DNA of 40,260 bases from Achromobacter xylosoxidans. GTDB lineage: Bacteria; Pseudomonadota; Gammaproteobacteria; Burkholderiales; Burkholderiaceae_B. The notes under the pieces are model-generated. The model saw only the letters and a list, made by a program, of their open reading frames with translations. It searched no databases and was not told the origin of the DNA. This document shows positions 33,257 through 40,260 of the stretch, in pieces. The stretch is from assembly GCF_002192695.1 (NCBI RefSeq), contig NZ_MTLG01000116.1, forward strand, positions 1-40,260, read 5' to 3'. A program made the translations under genes and the position numbers. Position 1 is the stretch's first letter. Each line of letters begins with the position of its first letter.

Positions 33257-34609
33257 TCAGTCCTGGTCGCCCAGGAACACGCCTTGCTTCACCAGCTGCG
33301 CCTGCAAGGCGGAAACGGGCACGTCGCCCGGGGCGATGCCGGCGCGCAGCGCCATGGCGGCCGCGGTGCCCGCCGCCTCGCCCATGACGAAGCAACTGCC
33401 GCTGACGCGCGCGGCCGACTGGCCTTCGTGCGTCATGGAGGCGCAGCGTCCGGCCACCAGCACATTGCCGGCCACGCCCGGTGCGCGCCTGGGCACCATC
33501 ATGCGGAATGGCAGCTGGTTGTAGCCGCGCGACTCCGGAATCGGCGGCCAGAGCCACTGCACGTCGCCGGCCGTGTGCATTTCCAGCGGCCAGCCGTTGA
33601 CGCCGATGCTGTCCGGAAAGTCGGCGCAGCCCAGCACGTCTTCCTTGCTCAACACGGCCTCGCCCACGATGCGGCGGGTTTCGCGGATGCCGAGCTGCGG
33701 GGCGATGTCCAGCACGTAGGCGTGCTCGAAGCCCGGCACCTTGGCGCGCAGGAAGGCCAGGTACTGCACGATTTGGCGGCGGCCTTCGAGTTCGCCAGCG
33801 GACAGGGAGTTGGCGTCGGTGCCGTCGGCCGCGCTGCCGTCGGCGTTGGCCAGCTGGGTCACGTTGACTCGCCATTCATAGTCGTGCTTTTGCGGCCGCA
33901 CGATGGCGCCACGGCGCGGGAAGGTGAATTCGCCGCTGGCCGCGGCCTGGTCCATCAGCTGCGGGATGGTCTTCCAGGCTTCCTGGGCGCGGGCGCCGTC
34001 GACATTGCCGACCTTGAACATCAGCGTCGGGTAGAGCATGCCGCCGTGCTCGTCGCCTTTCTCGAAGTGCAGGCCGCCCCACTGGGCGATATCGGCGTCG
34101 CCCGAGCAGTCGATGAAGATCCGGGCGCGCACGGCGCAACGGCCGGACTTGGTTTCCAGGAACAGCGCGTCGACCTTGCCGTCGGCGTCGCGTGCCACGC
34201 CGGTGGCCAGGGCATGGAACAGCATCTGGGCGCCGCTGGCCTGGACCAGGCCGTCGGCGGCGCATTTGAAGGCGGAGATGTCGTAAGCCTGGGCGTGGAT
34301 CTTGCCCAGGATCAGGTGCGGATCGTTAAGTCCGTCCAGGGCGCGCATGCGGTCCAGCAGTTCGTCCGTCATGCCGTGGACCACTTGCCGGATGTCGCCG
34401 CGGACGTTGGCGTGCAGGCCGCAGAAGTTGGATACGCCGGCCGCCGTGCCCATCCCTCCCAGGAAACCGTAGCGTTCCACCAGCAGCACGCTGGCGCCGT
34501 TGCGCGCGGCGCTGGTCGCGGCCAGCAGGCCGGCCGGGCCGCCGCCCAGCACGACGACGTCATATTCGCCGTGGAGCGGGACCTGGCGGGCGGGTTCGGT
34601 GATGAGCAT
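33257..34609 (-). CDS. FAD-dependent oxidoreductase of unknown role (FAD_oxidored family)
   Basis: The 450-residue flavoprotein has the dinucleotide motif GGGPAG (22-27) in YDVVVLGGGPAGLLAATSAARNGASVLLVERYGFLGGMGTAAGV. It continues with IDCSGDADIAQWGG, and a C-terminal part with AGRCASMTHEGQSAARVSGSCFVMGEAAGTAAA. This arrangement fits the FAD_oxidored family, most members of which have no known substrate. AAGGAG lies before the ATG at 34609. It sits between the Bug receptor and the 3-hydroxybenzoate hydroxylase, 18 bp from the latter, yet no step of the gentisate route needs it. It could act on an alternative or precursor substrate. Confidence 0.82.
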   Translation of the reverse strand: MLITEPARQVPLHGEYDVVVLGGGPAGLLAATSAARNGASVLLVERYGFLGGMGTAAGVSNFCGLHANVRGDIRQVVHGMTDELLDRMRALDGLNDPHLILGKIHAQAYDISAFKCAADGLVQASGAQMLFHALATGVARDADGKVDALFLETKSGRCAVRARIFIDCSGDADIAQWGGLHFEKGDEHGGMLYPTLMFKVGNVDGARAQEAWKTIPQLMDQAAASGEFTFPRRGAIVRPQKHDYEWRVNVTQLANADGSAADGTDANSLSAGELEGRRQIVQYLAFLRAKVPGFEHAYVLDIAPQLGIRETRRIVGEAVLSKEDVLGCADFPDSIGVNGWPLEMHTAGDVQWLWPPIPESRGYNQLPFRMMVPRRAPGVAGNVLVAGRCASMTHEGQSAARVSGSCFVMGEAAGTAAAMALRAGIAPGDVPVSALQAQLVKQGVFLGDQD

Positions 34610-34655
34610 CCGGTGTACTCCTTGCTTGGATTGCGCCGCGCGGGCGGGCGCCGGT

Positions 34656-35645
34656 TTACTGGCCCTTGATGCCCAGCTTCTTGATCAACGGTTCCCAGCG
34701 CTTGAGTTCGTCGTCCATGTAGGCGCGGAACTGGACGGGCGTGGTGGCCGCGGGGTCCATGAACTGGGCTTGCAGGCGCTTGGTGACCTCGGGGTCGCGG
34801 ATGGCCTGGATCAGCGCGTCGGACAGCTGCTTCTGGATGTCGGCGGGGACCTTGGACGAGATCACGAAGCCGATCCACGCCGAGCCCTCGATGCCTTGCA
34901 CGCCGACTTCGGCCAGCGTCGGGATCTCGGGCAGCAACGCGGAGCGCTTGGACGAGGTGACGGCCAGCGCCTTCAGTCGTCCGTCCTTCACCATGGGCAT
35001 GACGGCGATGGGCGGCAGGGCGGCGAACTGCGTGTCGCCGGACAGCAGCGAGGTCAGCGCGGCGGGCGACGAGGGGTAGGGCACGTGGGTGGCGCGCGCG
35101 CCGATCTGCTGCAGCATGAGCTCCACGGCCAGATGCGACACCGTGCCGGCGCCGGTGGACGGGAAGTTGTATTTGTCCGAGTTCTTCTTCAGCGCTTCCA
35201 GCAGCTGGCCGATGTTGTCGATACCGGCCGAGGCGGGCACGACCAGCACGTTGGGCTGGTGCACCGCCAGCGTCAGCGGCGACAGGTCGGTGGCCGGCGC
35301 ATAGGGCAGCTTGTCGAACAGCAGCGTGTTGTTGACCAGCGGCCCGGTGATGGACACGCCGAAGGTGTAGCCGTCGGGTTTGGCGTTGGCGATGGCGTAG
35401 GTGCCGATGTTGCCGCTGGCGCCCGGCTTGTTCTCGATGACGATGCTCTGGCCCAGGATGGCGCCGGCCTTCTCGCCGACGATGCGCGCCACCTGGTCGG
35501 GGCTGGAGCCCGGGCCGAAGGGCACGACGGCCTTGAGCGGCTGGGCCGGCCAGGCCTGGGCCTGCGCGGCGGCCAGCGGCGCCAGCGCGGCCAGTGCCAG
35601 GATCAGCGCATGGGCGGCGATACGGGGCGCGTAGGGCTTATGCAT
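34656..35645 (-). CDS. Bug-family (TctC-like) periplasmic receptor in the gentisate operon
   Basis: The 329-residue protein has a signal peptide with cleavage near AQA at about 30 (AAAQAQA then WPAQPLKAVVPFGPGSSPDQVARIV). The Bug motif VIENKPGASGNIGTYAIANAKPDGYTFGV follows. GGGAGA precedes the ATG at 35645, which overlaps the end of the PchB-like gene by eight bases. No TctAB-type membrane genes are near. The Bug protein and the Liv-type binding protein in one operon may serve two related ligands, or the Bug protein may act in sensing. Confidence 0.92.
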   Translation of the reverse strand: MHKPYAPRIAAHALILALAALAPLAAAQAQAWPAQPLKAVVPFGPGSSPDQVARIVGEKAGAILGQSIVIENKPGASGNIGTYAIANAKPDGYTFGVSITGPLVNNTLLFDKLPYAPATDLSPLTLAVHQPNVLVVPASAGIDNIGQLLEALKKNSDKYNFPSTGAGTVSHLAVELMLQQIGARATHVPYPSSPAALTSLLSGDTQFAALPPIAVMPMVKDGRLKALAVTSSKRSALLPEIPTLAEVGVQGIEGSAWIGFVISSKVPADIQKQLSDALIQAIRDPEVTKRLQAQFMDPAATTPVQFRAYMDDELKRWEPLIKKLGIKGQ

Positions 35646-36021
35646 GGGTGTCTCCCAGGTCCTTCATGGTGTTGAAGTAGGTTTGCTCGTTGGCGATGAA
35701 GGCGGCGACCATGGCGCGGTAGGTGGCGTCCACCACCTGGTCCAGGTTGGCGAAGCCCTGGTTGTGGCGTTCGGCCAGCAGGCGCGCCTTTTCGAAGACC
35801 TGCGCCTGGCGGGCCGGCGCGCTGACCTGGAAGGCGTCGCGCTTGAAGCGCGCGGCGTCCTTCACGTACATGGCGCGCTCGGCGATCAGGCGCACGATCT
35901 CGTCGTCCAGCCGGTCGATGTGGGCGCGCACGTCCGCCAGGGTGGCGCACAAGGGGCGGTAGGCCGGATCGGTGTACTCGCGCAGCGGCGCGCCCTGGGT
36001 GTCGGGTTCCTGGTGGCTCAC
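35638..36021 (-). CDS. Chorismate-mutase-fold protein, PchB-like (isochorismate pyruvate-lyase type)
   Basis: The 127-residue protein is an AroQ-type helical domain (about 28-118). Active-site positions line up with E. coli chorismate mutase and P. aeruginosa PchB: Arg32, Arg49, Lys60, Arg71 and Gln113. The segment SAPARQ lacks the acidic residue of true mutases and matches the APxR pattern of PchB, and YVKDAARFK and NEQTYF are also PchB-like. The likely reaction type is pericyclic loss of pyruvate or a chorismate rearrangement. It starts with GTG at 36021, overlapping the isomerase stop (GTGA), so it is translationally coupled within the gentisate operon. A biosynthetic mutase would not be expected here. 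Function on an enolpyruvyl or isochorismate-derived hydroxybenzoate precursor is a hypothesis. Confidence 0.8.
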   Translation of the reverse strand: MSHQEPDTQGAPLREYTDPAYRPLCATLADVRAHIDRLDDEIVRLIAERAMYVKDAARFKRDAFQVSAPARQAQVFEKARLLAERHNQGFANLDQVVDATYRAMVAAFIANEQTYFNTMKDLGDTHA

Positions 36022-36656
36022 TTGGCGTAGTCCGGTTGCTGGGTGGGAGCGGCCTGCTGGAAGGCGGGCTGCGCATTGCAGTGTTCATAGATGCGCAGGG
36101 CGCGCGGATAGGCGGACAGGTCGCAGCCCATGCGCTGGGCGTTTGCCATCTGCGGCACCAGGCAGCAGTCCGCCAGGGTGGGCGCGTCGCCATAGCAGTA
36201 GGCGCCATGGCCGTGGCGCGCCAGCAGCGCTTCCACCGCGGTCATGCCCTCGCGGATCCAGTGGTGGTACCAGGCGGTCTTCTGTTCGTCGCTGGCGCCC
36301 AGCACGTCCTGCAGATAGCGCAGGATGCGCATGTTGTTGACCGGATGGATGTCGCAGGAGATGGCGTCGGACAGCTCCAGCACGCGGGCGCGCTCCAGCG
36401 TGCCGGCCGGGATCAGGCGCGGCTCCGGATGCGTGGCGTCCAGGTAGTCGATGATGGCCAGCGACTGCGACAGCTGGGTGTCGCCATCGATCAACAGGGG
36501 CACGCCGGCCGAGGGATTCTTGGCCACGTAGTCCGCGGCGCGCTGTTCCTGCTTGCGCAGGTTCACGGGCAGATAGTCGTAGGACAGGCCCTTGAGCGCC
36601 AGTGCGATGCGCACGCGGTAGGAGGTGGAACTGTTGAAGAAGCTGTGCAGTTGCAT
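36018..36656 (-). CDS. maiA: Maleylpyruvate (maleylacetoacetate) isomerase, GST zeta family
   Basis: The 212-residue glutathione-dependent enzyme converts maleylpyruvate to fumarylpyruvate. The N-terminal thioredoxin domain has SSTSYRVRIAL (9-19), the zeta-class glutathione-activating serine motif, then SAGVPLLIDGDTQLSQSLAIIDYLD. The C-terminal helical domain has YCYGDAPTLADCCLVPQMANAQR. ATG at 36656 makes the protein begin QLHSFFNSS as in the family. A GTG at 36677 overlapping the hydrolase stop would add seven residues. Its place between the hydrolase and dioxygenase genes supports maleylpyruvate as substrate, not maleylacetoacetate. Confidence 0.92.
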   Translation of the reverse strand: MQLHSFFNSSTSYRVRIALALKGLSYDYLPVNLRKQEQRAADYVAKNPSAGVPLLIDGDTQLSQSLAIIDYLDATHPEPRLIPAGTLERARVLELSDAISCDIHPVNNMRILRYLQDVLGASDEQKTAWYHHWIREGMTAVEALLARHGHGAYCYGDAPTLADCCLVPQMANAQRMGCDLSAYPRALRIYEHCNAQPAFQQAAPTQQPDYAK

Positions 36657-36673
36657 GCGGGTTCCCGGAAGGT

Positions 36674-37372
36674 TCACGCCATCTGCACGCTGAGCGTGCC
36701 CAGGCCGTCCACGCCGCCCACCATCTTGTCGCCGCGCACCACCGGGCCCACGCCTTCGGGGGTGCCGGTGTAGATCAGGTCGCCGGCTTCCAGGCGGAAG
36801 TACTTGGACAGGTAGGCGACGGTTTCGGCGACGGACCAGATCAGCTTGCCGATGTCGCTACGCTGCTTGTCGGCGCCGTTGACCTGCAGCCAGATGGCGG
36901 CCTGGTTGATGTTCTTGACCGAGCCGGCGGGATGCAGCGGGCCGATGGGAGCGCTCTGGTCGAAGGCCTTGCCCAGTTCCCAGGGACGGCCGGCTTCGCG
37001 CATCTTCATCTGCAGGTCGCGGCGGGTCATGTCCAGGCCCACGGCGTAGCCCCAGACGTGTTGCAACGCCTCTTCGACGGCGATGTAGTTGCCGCCCTTG
37101 CCGATGGCCGCGACCAGTTCGATCTCGTAGTGCAGGTTGGCGGTCTCCGAAGGATAGGGCAGCGTCAGCGTGCTGCCTTCGGCCACGGGTACCACGGCGT
37201 CGGCCGGCTTGCAGAAGAAGAACGGCGGTTCGCGGTCGGGGTCGAAGCCCATCTCGCGGGCGTGGGCGGCGTAGTTGCGGCCGACGCAGTAGACGCGGCG
37301 CACGGGGAAGCGGTCCTGGCTGCCGGCGACGGGCACGGCGACGGGGGCGGCGGGATCAAAGACGAAAGACAT
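36674..37372 (-). CDS. nagK: Fumarylpyruvate hydrolase (FAH family)
   Basis: The 232-residue enzyme splits fumarylpyruvate into fumarate and pyruvate. It has CVGRNYAAHA (29-38), the metal-binding HYEIEL with Glu83 and Glu85, and Asp114 in GLDMTRRDLQ. GKAFDQSAPIGP and GDLIYTGTPEGVGPV complete the FAH set. The length fits the short FAH-domain hydrolases of gentisate pathways. It lies 78 bp after the dioxygenase gene, with a hairpin in the gap. Confidence 0.92.
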   Translation of the reverse strand: MSFVFDPAAPVAVPVAGSQDRFPVRRVYCVGRNYAAHAREMGFDPDREPPFFFCKPADAVVPVAEGSTLTLPYPSETANLHYEIELVAAIGKGGNYIAVEEALQHVWGYAVGLDMTRRDLQMKMREAGRPWELGKAFDQSAPIGPLHPAGSVKNINQAAIWLQVNGADKQRSDIGKLIWSVAETVAYLSKYFRLEAGDLIYTGTPEGVGPVVRGDKMVGGVDGLGTLSVQMA

Positions 37373-37393
37373 GGGTCACCTTTTGGAATGCGG

Positions 37394-37419
37394 GGCCGGG
37401 GCGTCGCGCAGCCCCGGCC
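37394..37419 (-). other. Intercistronic stem-loop between dioxygenase and hydrolase genes
   Basis: GGCCGGGGC (37394-37402) and GCCCCGGCC (37411-37419) form nine perfect pairs around an eight-base loop. There is no T-run on the minus strand. It could set the amount of dioxygenase transcript relative to the downstream genes. Confidence 0.55.
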
Positions 37420-37450
37420 AGAAACGGAAGAGGAGGAAAGCCGGGGGCTG

Positions 37451-38503
37451 CTAGCCGATGCGCGCTTCGCGCCACACGCCCAGCGCGTCCTGCACGGGGC
37501 GGTCGGAATAGCTGAACAGGGTGGCGTCATCCAGCGCGGCCAGTTGCACGGGCTGCCAGGACGGGGCCACGAAGACGTCGCGCGGGCCGAAGTGGAATTC
37601 CTGGTCGCCGATGCGGGCCGTGCCGCGGCCCTCGACCACGCTGTAGACGGTGGAATCGGTGCTGCGGTAGGTCTTGCCCTGGAAGCCGGCGGGCAGGAAC
37701 TGCATGAAGGTCGCCATGGTCGGCATGGGGTAGCCGCCCGTGGCCGGGTTCAGGTAGCGCAGCTTCACGCCGTCCCAGGGATCCAGTTCTCCATGGCGGT
37801 AGAGCTGGTCGAGCGCTTCGCGGCTGCGCTCGTAGGGGTAGTTGAAGATGGGCGAGGTGCCGCTGGACGTCTGGTGGCGCACCGGTGCCATGTTGTGGCC
37901 GTAGCGCGCCATGCTGTCGCCCTCGGGGCGGGTCACGGGCTGCGTGGCCGAGGGATAGTTCTCGGCGAAGCCCGCGTCCAGGAAGCGCAGCAGCGGGATG
38001 TCCAGGCCGTCCAGCCAGACCACGGGCTCGCCGCCCTCGGCGGTTTCGGCGTTGCCATGGTCATGCCAGGTCCAGGACGGCGTGATGATGAAGTCGCCGG
38101 GGCGCATGGTGGTGCGCTCGCCGTTGACGGCCGTGTAGGCGCCGCGGCCTTCGACGATGAAGCGCAGCGCCGATTGCGTGTGGCGGTGGCTGGGCGCGAT
38201 CTCGCCGGGCAGGATCAGCTGCAGGCCCGCGTACAGGCTCTGGGTGATGCTGGCCTGGCCGGGCAGGCCGGGATTCTCCAGGATGAGCACGCGCCGCACG
38301 GCTTCTTCCGCCGTGATGAGCGAGCCGGACGCCATGACGTCGTCGCGCACGTCCTCGTACTTCCAGATGGCGGGGACGCAACGCGGAGCGGGTTCGCGCG
38401 GCACCAGGTTGTGTAGCGACTCCCACAGGGGGGCCATGTATTTCCTGGCGATGCGTGCGTAATAGGCGGCGCGGTCCGCGCCGGGGGTGTGACCGTCGGG
38501 CAT
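37451..38503 (-). CDS. gtdA: Gentisate 1,2-dioxygenase (bicupin)
   Basis: The 350-residue ring-cleavage enzyme opens gentisate to maleylpyruvate using Fe(II) and O2. The first cupin has PSHRHTQSALRFIVEG with His106 and His108, and TPSWTWHDHG with His147 as third ligand. The second cupin (about 255-345) has YSVVEGRGTARIGDQEFHFGPRDVFVAPSWQP without the His set, as in this family. GGAGA lies before the ATG at 38503. It is the first gene of the operon, divergent from the LysR gene across 167 bp. Confidence 0.95.
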   Translation of the reverse strand: MPDGHTPGADRAAYYARIARKYMAPLWESLHNLVPREPAPRCVPAIWKYEDVRDDVMASGSLITAEEAVRRVLILENPGLPGQASITQSLYAGLQLILPGEIAPSHRHTQSALRFIVEGRGAYTAVNGERTTMRPGDFIITPSWTWHDHGNAETAEGGEPVVWLDGLDIPLLRFLDAGFAENYPSATQPVTRPEGDSMARYGHNMAPVRHQTSSGTSPIFNYPYERSREALDQLYRHGELDPWDGVKLRYLNPATGGYPMPTMATFMQFLPAGFQGKTYRSTDSTVYSVVEGRGTARIGDQEFHFGPRDVFVAPSWQPVQLAALDDATLFSYSDRPVQDALGVWREARIG

Positions 38504-38621
38504 GCTTGTCTCCGGAATGTCCGGCTGGCGCCGGCTTCGCGTGGCCGCCGCGTGGCTCGCGGCTGGTCCTGATATGGAGACGATTATGCGTAAGGAGCTA
38601 TGTGTTTTGAAATGAAATTAT

Positions 38622-38642
38622 CTTATTATCCATACCAATAAG
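38622..38642. promoter_or_regulatory. Candidate LysR box between gentisate operon and its regulator
   Basis: CTTATT (38622-38627) and AATAAG (38637-38642) form a perfect inverted repeat with nine bases between, and a T-N11-A core (T at 38626, A at 38638) lies inside. It is in a strikingly A+T-rich 60-bp stretch (about 38595-38655) of the divergent region, 29 bp before the LysR start. This is the expected place for autoregulation and activation of the gentisate operon. Binding is inferred. Confidence 0.55.
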
Positions 38643-38670
38643 AATATACATAGACGAGACGAGGGCCTGC

Positions 38671-39606
38671 ATGGACTGGACCCACCGGTTGCGCCTGCGC
38701 AACCTGAAAATGCTGCTCAGCCTGGCCCAGACCCGCAACATCAGCCATTCGGCGGCGATGCTCAACACCACGCAGCCGGGCTTGTCCAAGTGGCTGAAGG
38801 ATCTGGAAGACGACATCGGGCTGCCATTGTTCGAACGGCACGCGCGCGGCTTGCGGCCGACGCCGCATGGCGACGTGCTGATCGCGCACGCCCAGCGGGT
38901 GGAAGCGCAGCTGGACCGCGCCAGCGCGGACATGGCGGCGCTGCGCGAGGGCGGCGGCGGCCGGGTGGTGATAGGCGCGTCGGGCGCATCGGCATCGGAC
39001 ACCGTGCCGCTGGCGGTGATGAAGCTGCTCGATCGCATGCCGCAGGCGCGGGTGAAGCTGGTGGAGGGCACGACCGACCGGCTGCTGGCGCAGTTGGCGC
39101 AGGGCGATCTGGACATCGTGGTGGGGCGTTCGGCGCCGGAGCATCACGACCCGGCGATCCGCTTCGAGGCGCTGTACCTGGAACCCATCCATCTGGTGGC
39201 GCGGCCGCGGCATCCGCTGTTTGCGATCGAGCAGCCGTCCTGGCCGGATCTGCTGTCCTACCGCTGGATCCTGTGGCCCAAGGGCACGCCGATCCGCAAC
39301 GCGGTGGACGCGGCGCTGGCGGCGGCGGGGCAGGCGCCTCCGCCGGACCATGTCGAATCCAATTCGGTGACCATCAATCTCACGCTGATCAACAACAGCG
39401 ACATGATCGGGGTGGCTTCGCATCGGGCCGCGCTGCGGTTTTCGCAGATGCGGGCGATGCGGATCATTCCAGTGCGCCTGTCGGGTTTCGGGTCGGTGGC
39501 GATGTACTGGCGTGAGGATGCGTTCCGTCCCATCGCGGTGCAGGAAGCGATGGCGGCGTTGCGGAGCACGGTGGCGGATCACGCGTCGGGCGCGGCGAGG
39601 ACGTGA
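38671..39606 (+). CDS. LysR-family regulator, probable activator of the gentisate operon
   Basis: The 311-residue protein has the LysR HTH at about 9-68 (NISHSAAMLNTTQPGLSKWLKDLEDDIGLPLFERHARG, written here as one domain) and a substrate-binding domain with RVVIGASGASASDTVPLAVMKLL. The N-terminal extension and the QPGLSKWLKDLE helix resemble the GbpR/PcaQ-type subgroup found near aromatic catabolism genes. It is transcribed divergently from gentisate dioxygenase, the classical LysR arrangement, and the ligand is probably 3-hydroxybenzoate or gentisate. The stop overlaps the start of the next gene (TGATG). Confidence 0.92.
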   Translation: MDWTHRLRLRNLKMLLSLAQTRNISHSAAMLNTTQPGLSKWLKDLEDDIGLPLFERHARGLRPTPHGDVLIAHAQRVEAQLDRASADMAALREGGGGRVVIGASGASASDTVPLAVMKLLDRMPQARVKLVEGTTDRLLAQLAQGDLDIVVGRSAPEHHDPAIRFEALYLEPIHLVARPRHPLFAIEQPSWPDLLSYRWILWPKGTPIRNAVDAALAAAGQAPPPDHVESNSVTINLTLINNSDMIGVASHRAALRFSQMRAMRIIPVRLSGFGSVAMYWREDAFRPIAVQEAMAALRSTVADHASGAART

Positions 39607-40151
39607 TGGATGCGCCGCGCGCGGGGCTCAACGCGTTGATCGCGCAGTGCCGCAAGCTGGAGGCGGCGCTGCCTGGGCAAGACGAAGCCGCCACCTCGGC
39701 GGCAATGCATCGCTTCGTGGCGGAGATGGATGCGCGTCGCGCGCCGCCGGGGATGTGGTCGCCGCTGGTGCTGGCGGTGCTGGTGATGACCGGCGGGTTG
39801 GGCGTCGGGATAGGGGTGCTGAGCCTGCTGCTGCATGGCGCGGGGGCTGCGATGGCGGCGTTTGCCTTGGTGCTGGTTTGCGCGGCGACGGCCTTGGCGT
39901 TGGCTATCGGGGTGGTGGCGTTCATGGGCGGGCATGCGTTCGGGCTGGTGGTGCTGAAGCGGCTGGCCTTGGGGTTGATCGCTGTCGGGTTTCTGGGCGT
40001 GATTGCGTGGACGCAGGGGGATGTGCGGGCGGTGGGGCCGGTGGTGGCGTTGCTGGGCGGGTTGGGGGCTTGGCTGGTGCTCAATAGCAATGGGTTTTAT
40101 GTGTTTGCTGGGTATCAGATGGCTCGTCGGTATATGGAGCGTGGGCGGTGA
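39606..40151 (+). CDS. Small multi-pass membrane protein of unknown function
   Basis: I do not recognise a family. The 181-residue protein has a polar N-terminus (about 1-50, with LNALIAQCRKLEAAL and MHRFVAEMDARR) followed by about four hydrophobic segments. These begin near PLVLAVLVMTGGLGVGIGVL, AAMAAFALVLVCAATALALA, LALGLIAVGFLGVIAW and VVALLGGLGAWLVL. The end YVFAGYQMARRYMERGR is basic, suggesting a cytoplasmic C-terminus. It starts at ATG 39606, overlapping the LysR stop by one base, so it is co-translated with the regulator. The second half is very poor in C (13 of 120 over 40081-40200), as next to repeat copy 3. It might be a membrane partner in aromatic acid uptake or be unrelated. Confidence 0.75.
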   Translation: MDAPRAGLNALIAQCRKLEAALPGQDEAATSAAMHRFVAEMDARRAPPGMWSPLVLAVLVMTGGLGVGIGVLSLLLHGAGAAMAAFALVLVCAATALALAIGVVAFMGGHAFGLVVLKRLALGLIAVGFLGVIAWTQGDVRAVGPVVALLGGLGAWLVLNSNGFYVFAGYQMARRYMERGR

Positions 40152-40204
40152 TGGGTCTGTGGATGTGGGGTTTGGTGCTTGCGGTGGTGGTTGGTTCTTA
40201 AGGC

Positions 40205-40260
40205 GCCTGTCGCGTCGGCGGCCTGCGGGGCGCGGGGCAACGATTGCGGTCCGGAGCGTT
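40205..40260 (+). repeat. 308-bp structured repeat, copy 4 (right part cut by window edge)
   Basis: This is the left terminal arm (40205-40238) followed by the start of the inner part, ending inside the conserved GTCCGGAGC hairpin. It lies 53 bp after the stop of the membrane-protein gene, in the same orientation as copies 1 and 3. The arm is the exact reverse complement of the right arm of copy 1 (11-44) over 34 bases. Confidence 0.85.

Noticed and set aside
40151..40201. A 16-residue hydrophobic open frame (MGLWMWGLVLAVVVGS) starting at TGATG after the membrane-protein gene
   Set aside because: It is too short to support. Its stop falls at the border word of the repeat and the region is low in complexity. 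It could be a tiny membrane peptide, but nothing else argues for it.

Overview
The window (40,260 bp, high G+C) comes from a member of the Burkholderiales, most likely family Alcaligenaceae (Achromobacter or Bordetella type). This rests on the gene style rather than on a marker gene: orphan Bug-type periplasmic receptors, several Liv-type ABC systems, LysR regulators and G/C-ending codons. No rRNA, tRNA, CRISPR, transposase or phage gene was seen.

Region 1 (1-691) has no protein gene. It holds two copies, in opposite orientation, of a 308-bp structured repeat. A third full copy lies at 26669-26976 and the left end of a fourth at 40205-40260. The terminal arms and an inner hairpin change sequence between copies while keeping base pairing.

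Region 2 (692-16954) starts with a LysR regulator, followed on the minus strand by an apparent 11-gene operon read from 13753 down to 1599: a shikimate-dehydrogenase-like enzyme with altered substrate residues, a Liv-type ABC importer (binding protein, two permeases, two ATPases), an SDR dehydrogenase, a fused E1 alpha-beta 2-oxoacid/acetoin-type dehydrogenase, a VOC protein, E2 and E3. A second SDR and a GntR/FCD regulator run divergently, and two matching palindromes sit in the divergent promoter region. I read this as import and oxidation of one unidentified substrate to an acyl-CoA. A SAF-domain NAD(P) oxidoreductase lies convergent to the regulator.

Region 3 (17026-20876) is mostly housekeeping: a 5'-nucleotidase-like phosphatase, an RNA cyclic phosphodiesterase/ligase, an orphan CheD with a repeat-bearing tail, and ftsX with ftsE.

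Region 4 (21167-27433) is an aapJQMP general L-amino-acid ABC transporter with intercistronic hairpins and a strong terminator, an orphan Bug receptor, the third repeat copy and a small VOC protein.

Region 5 (27430-38503, minus strand) is a 12-gene operon for the 3-hydroxybenzoate/gentisate pathway: gentisate 1,2-dioxygenase, fumarylpyruvate hydrolase, maleylpyruvate isomerase, a PchB-like chorismate-mutase-fold protein, a Bug receptor, an FAD oxidoreductase of unknown role, 3-hydroxybenzoate 6-hydroxylase and a second Liv-type importer. A divergent LysR regulator (38671-39606) and a small membrane protein close the window. The expected chemistry is 3-hydroxybenzoate to gentisate to maleylpyruvate to fumarylpyruvate to fumarate plus pyruvate. 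The PchB-like protein is not explained by that route.
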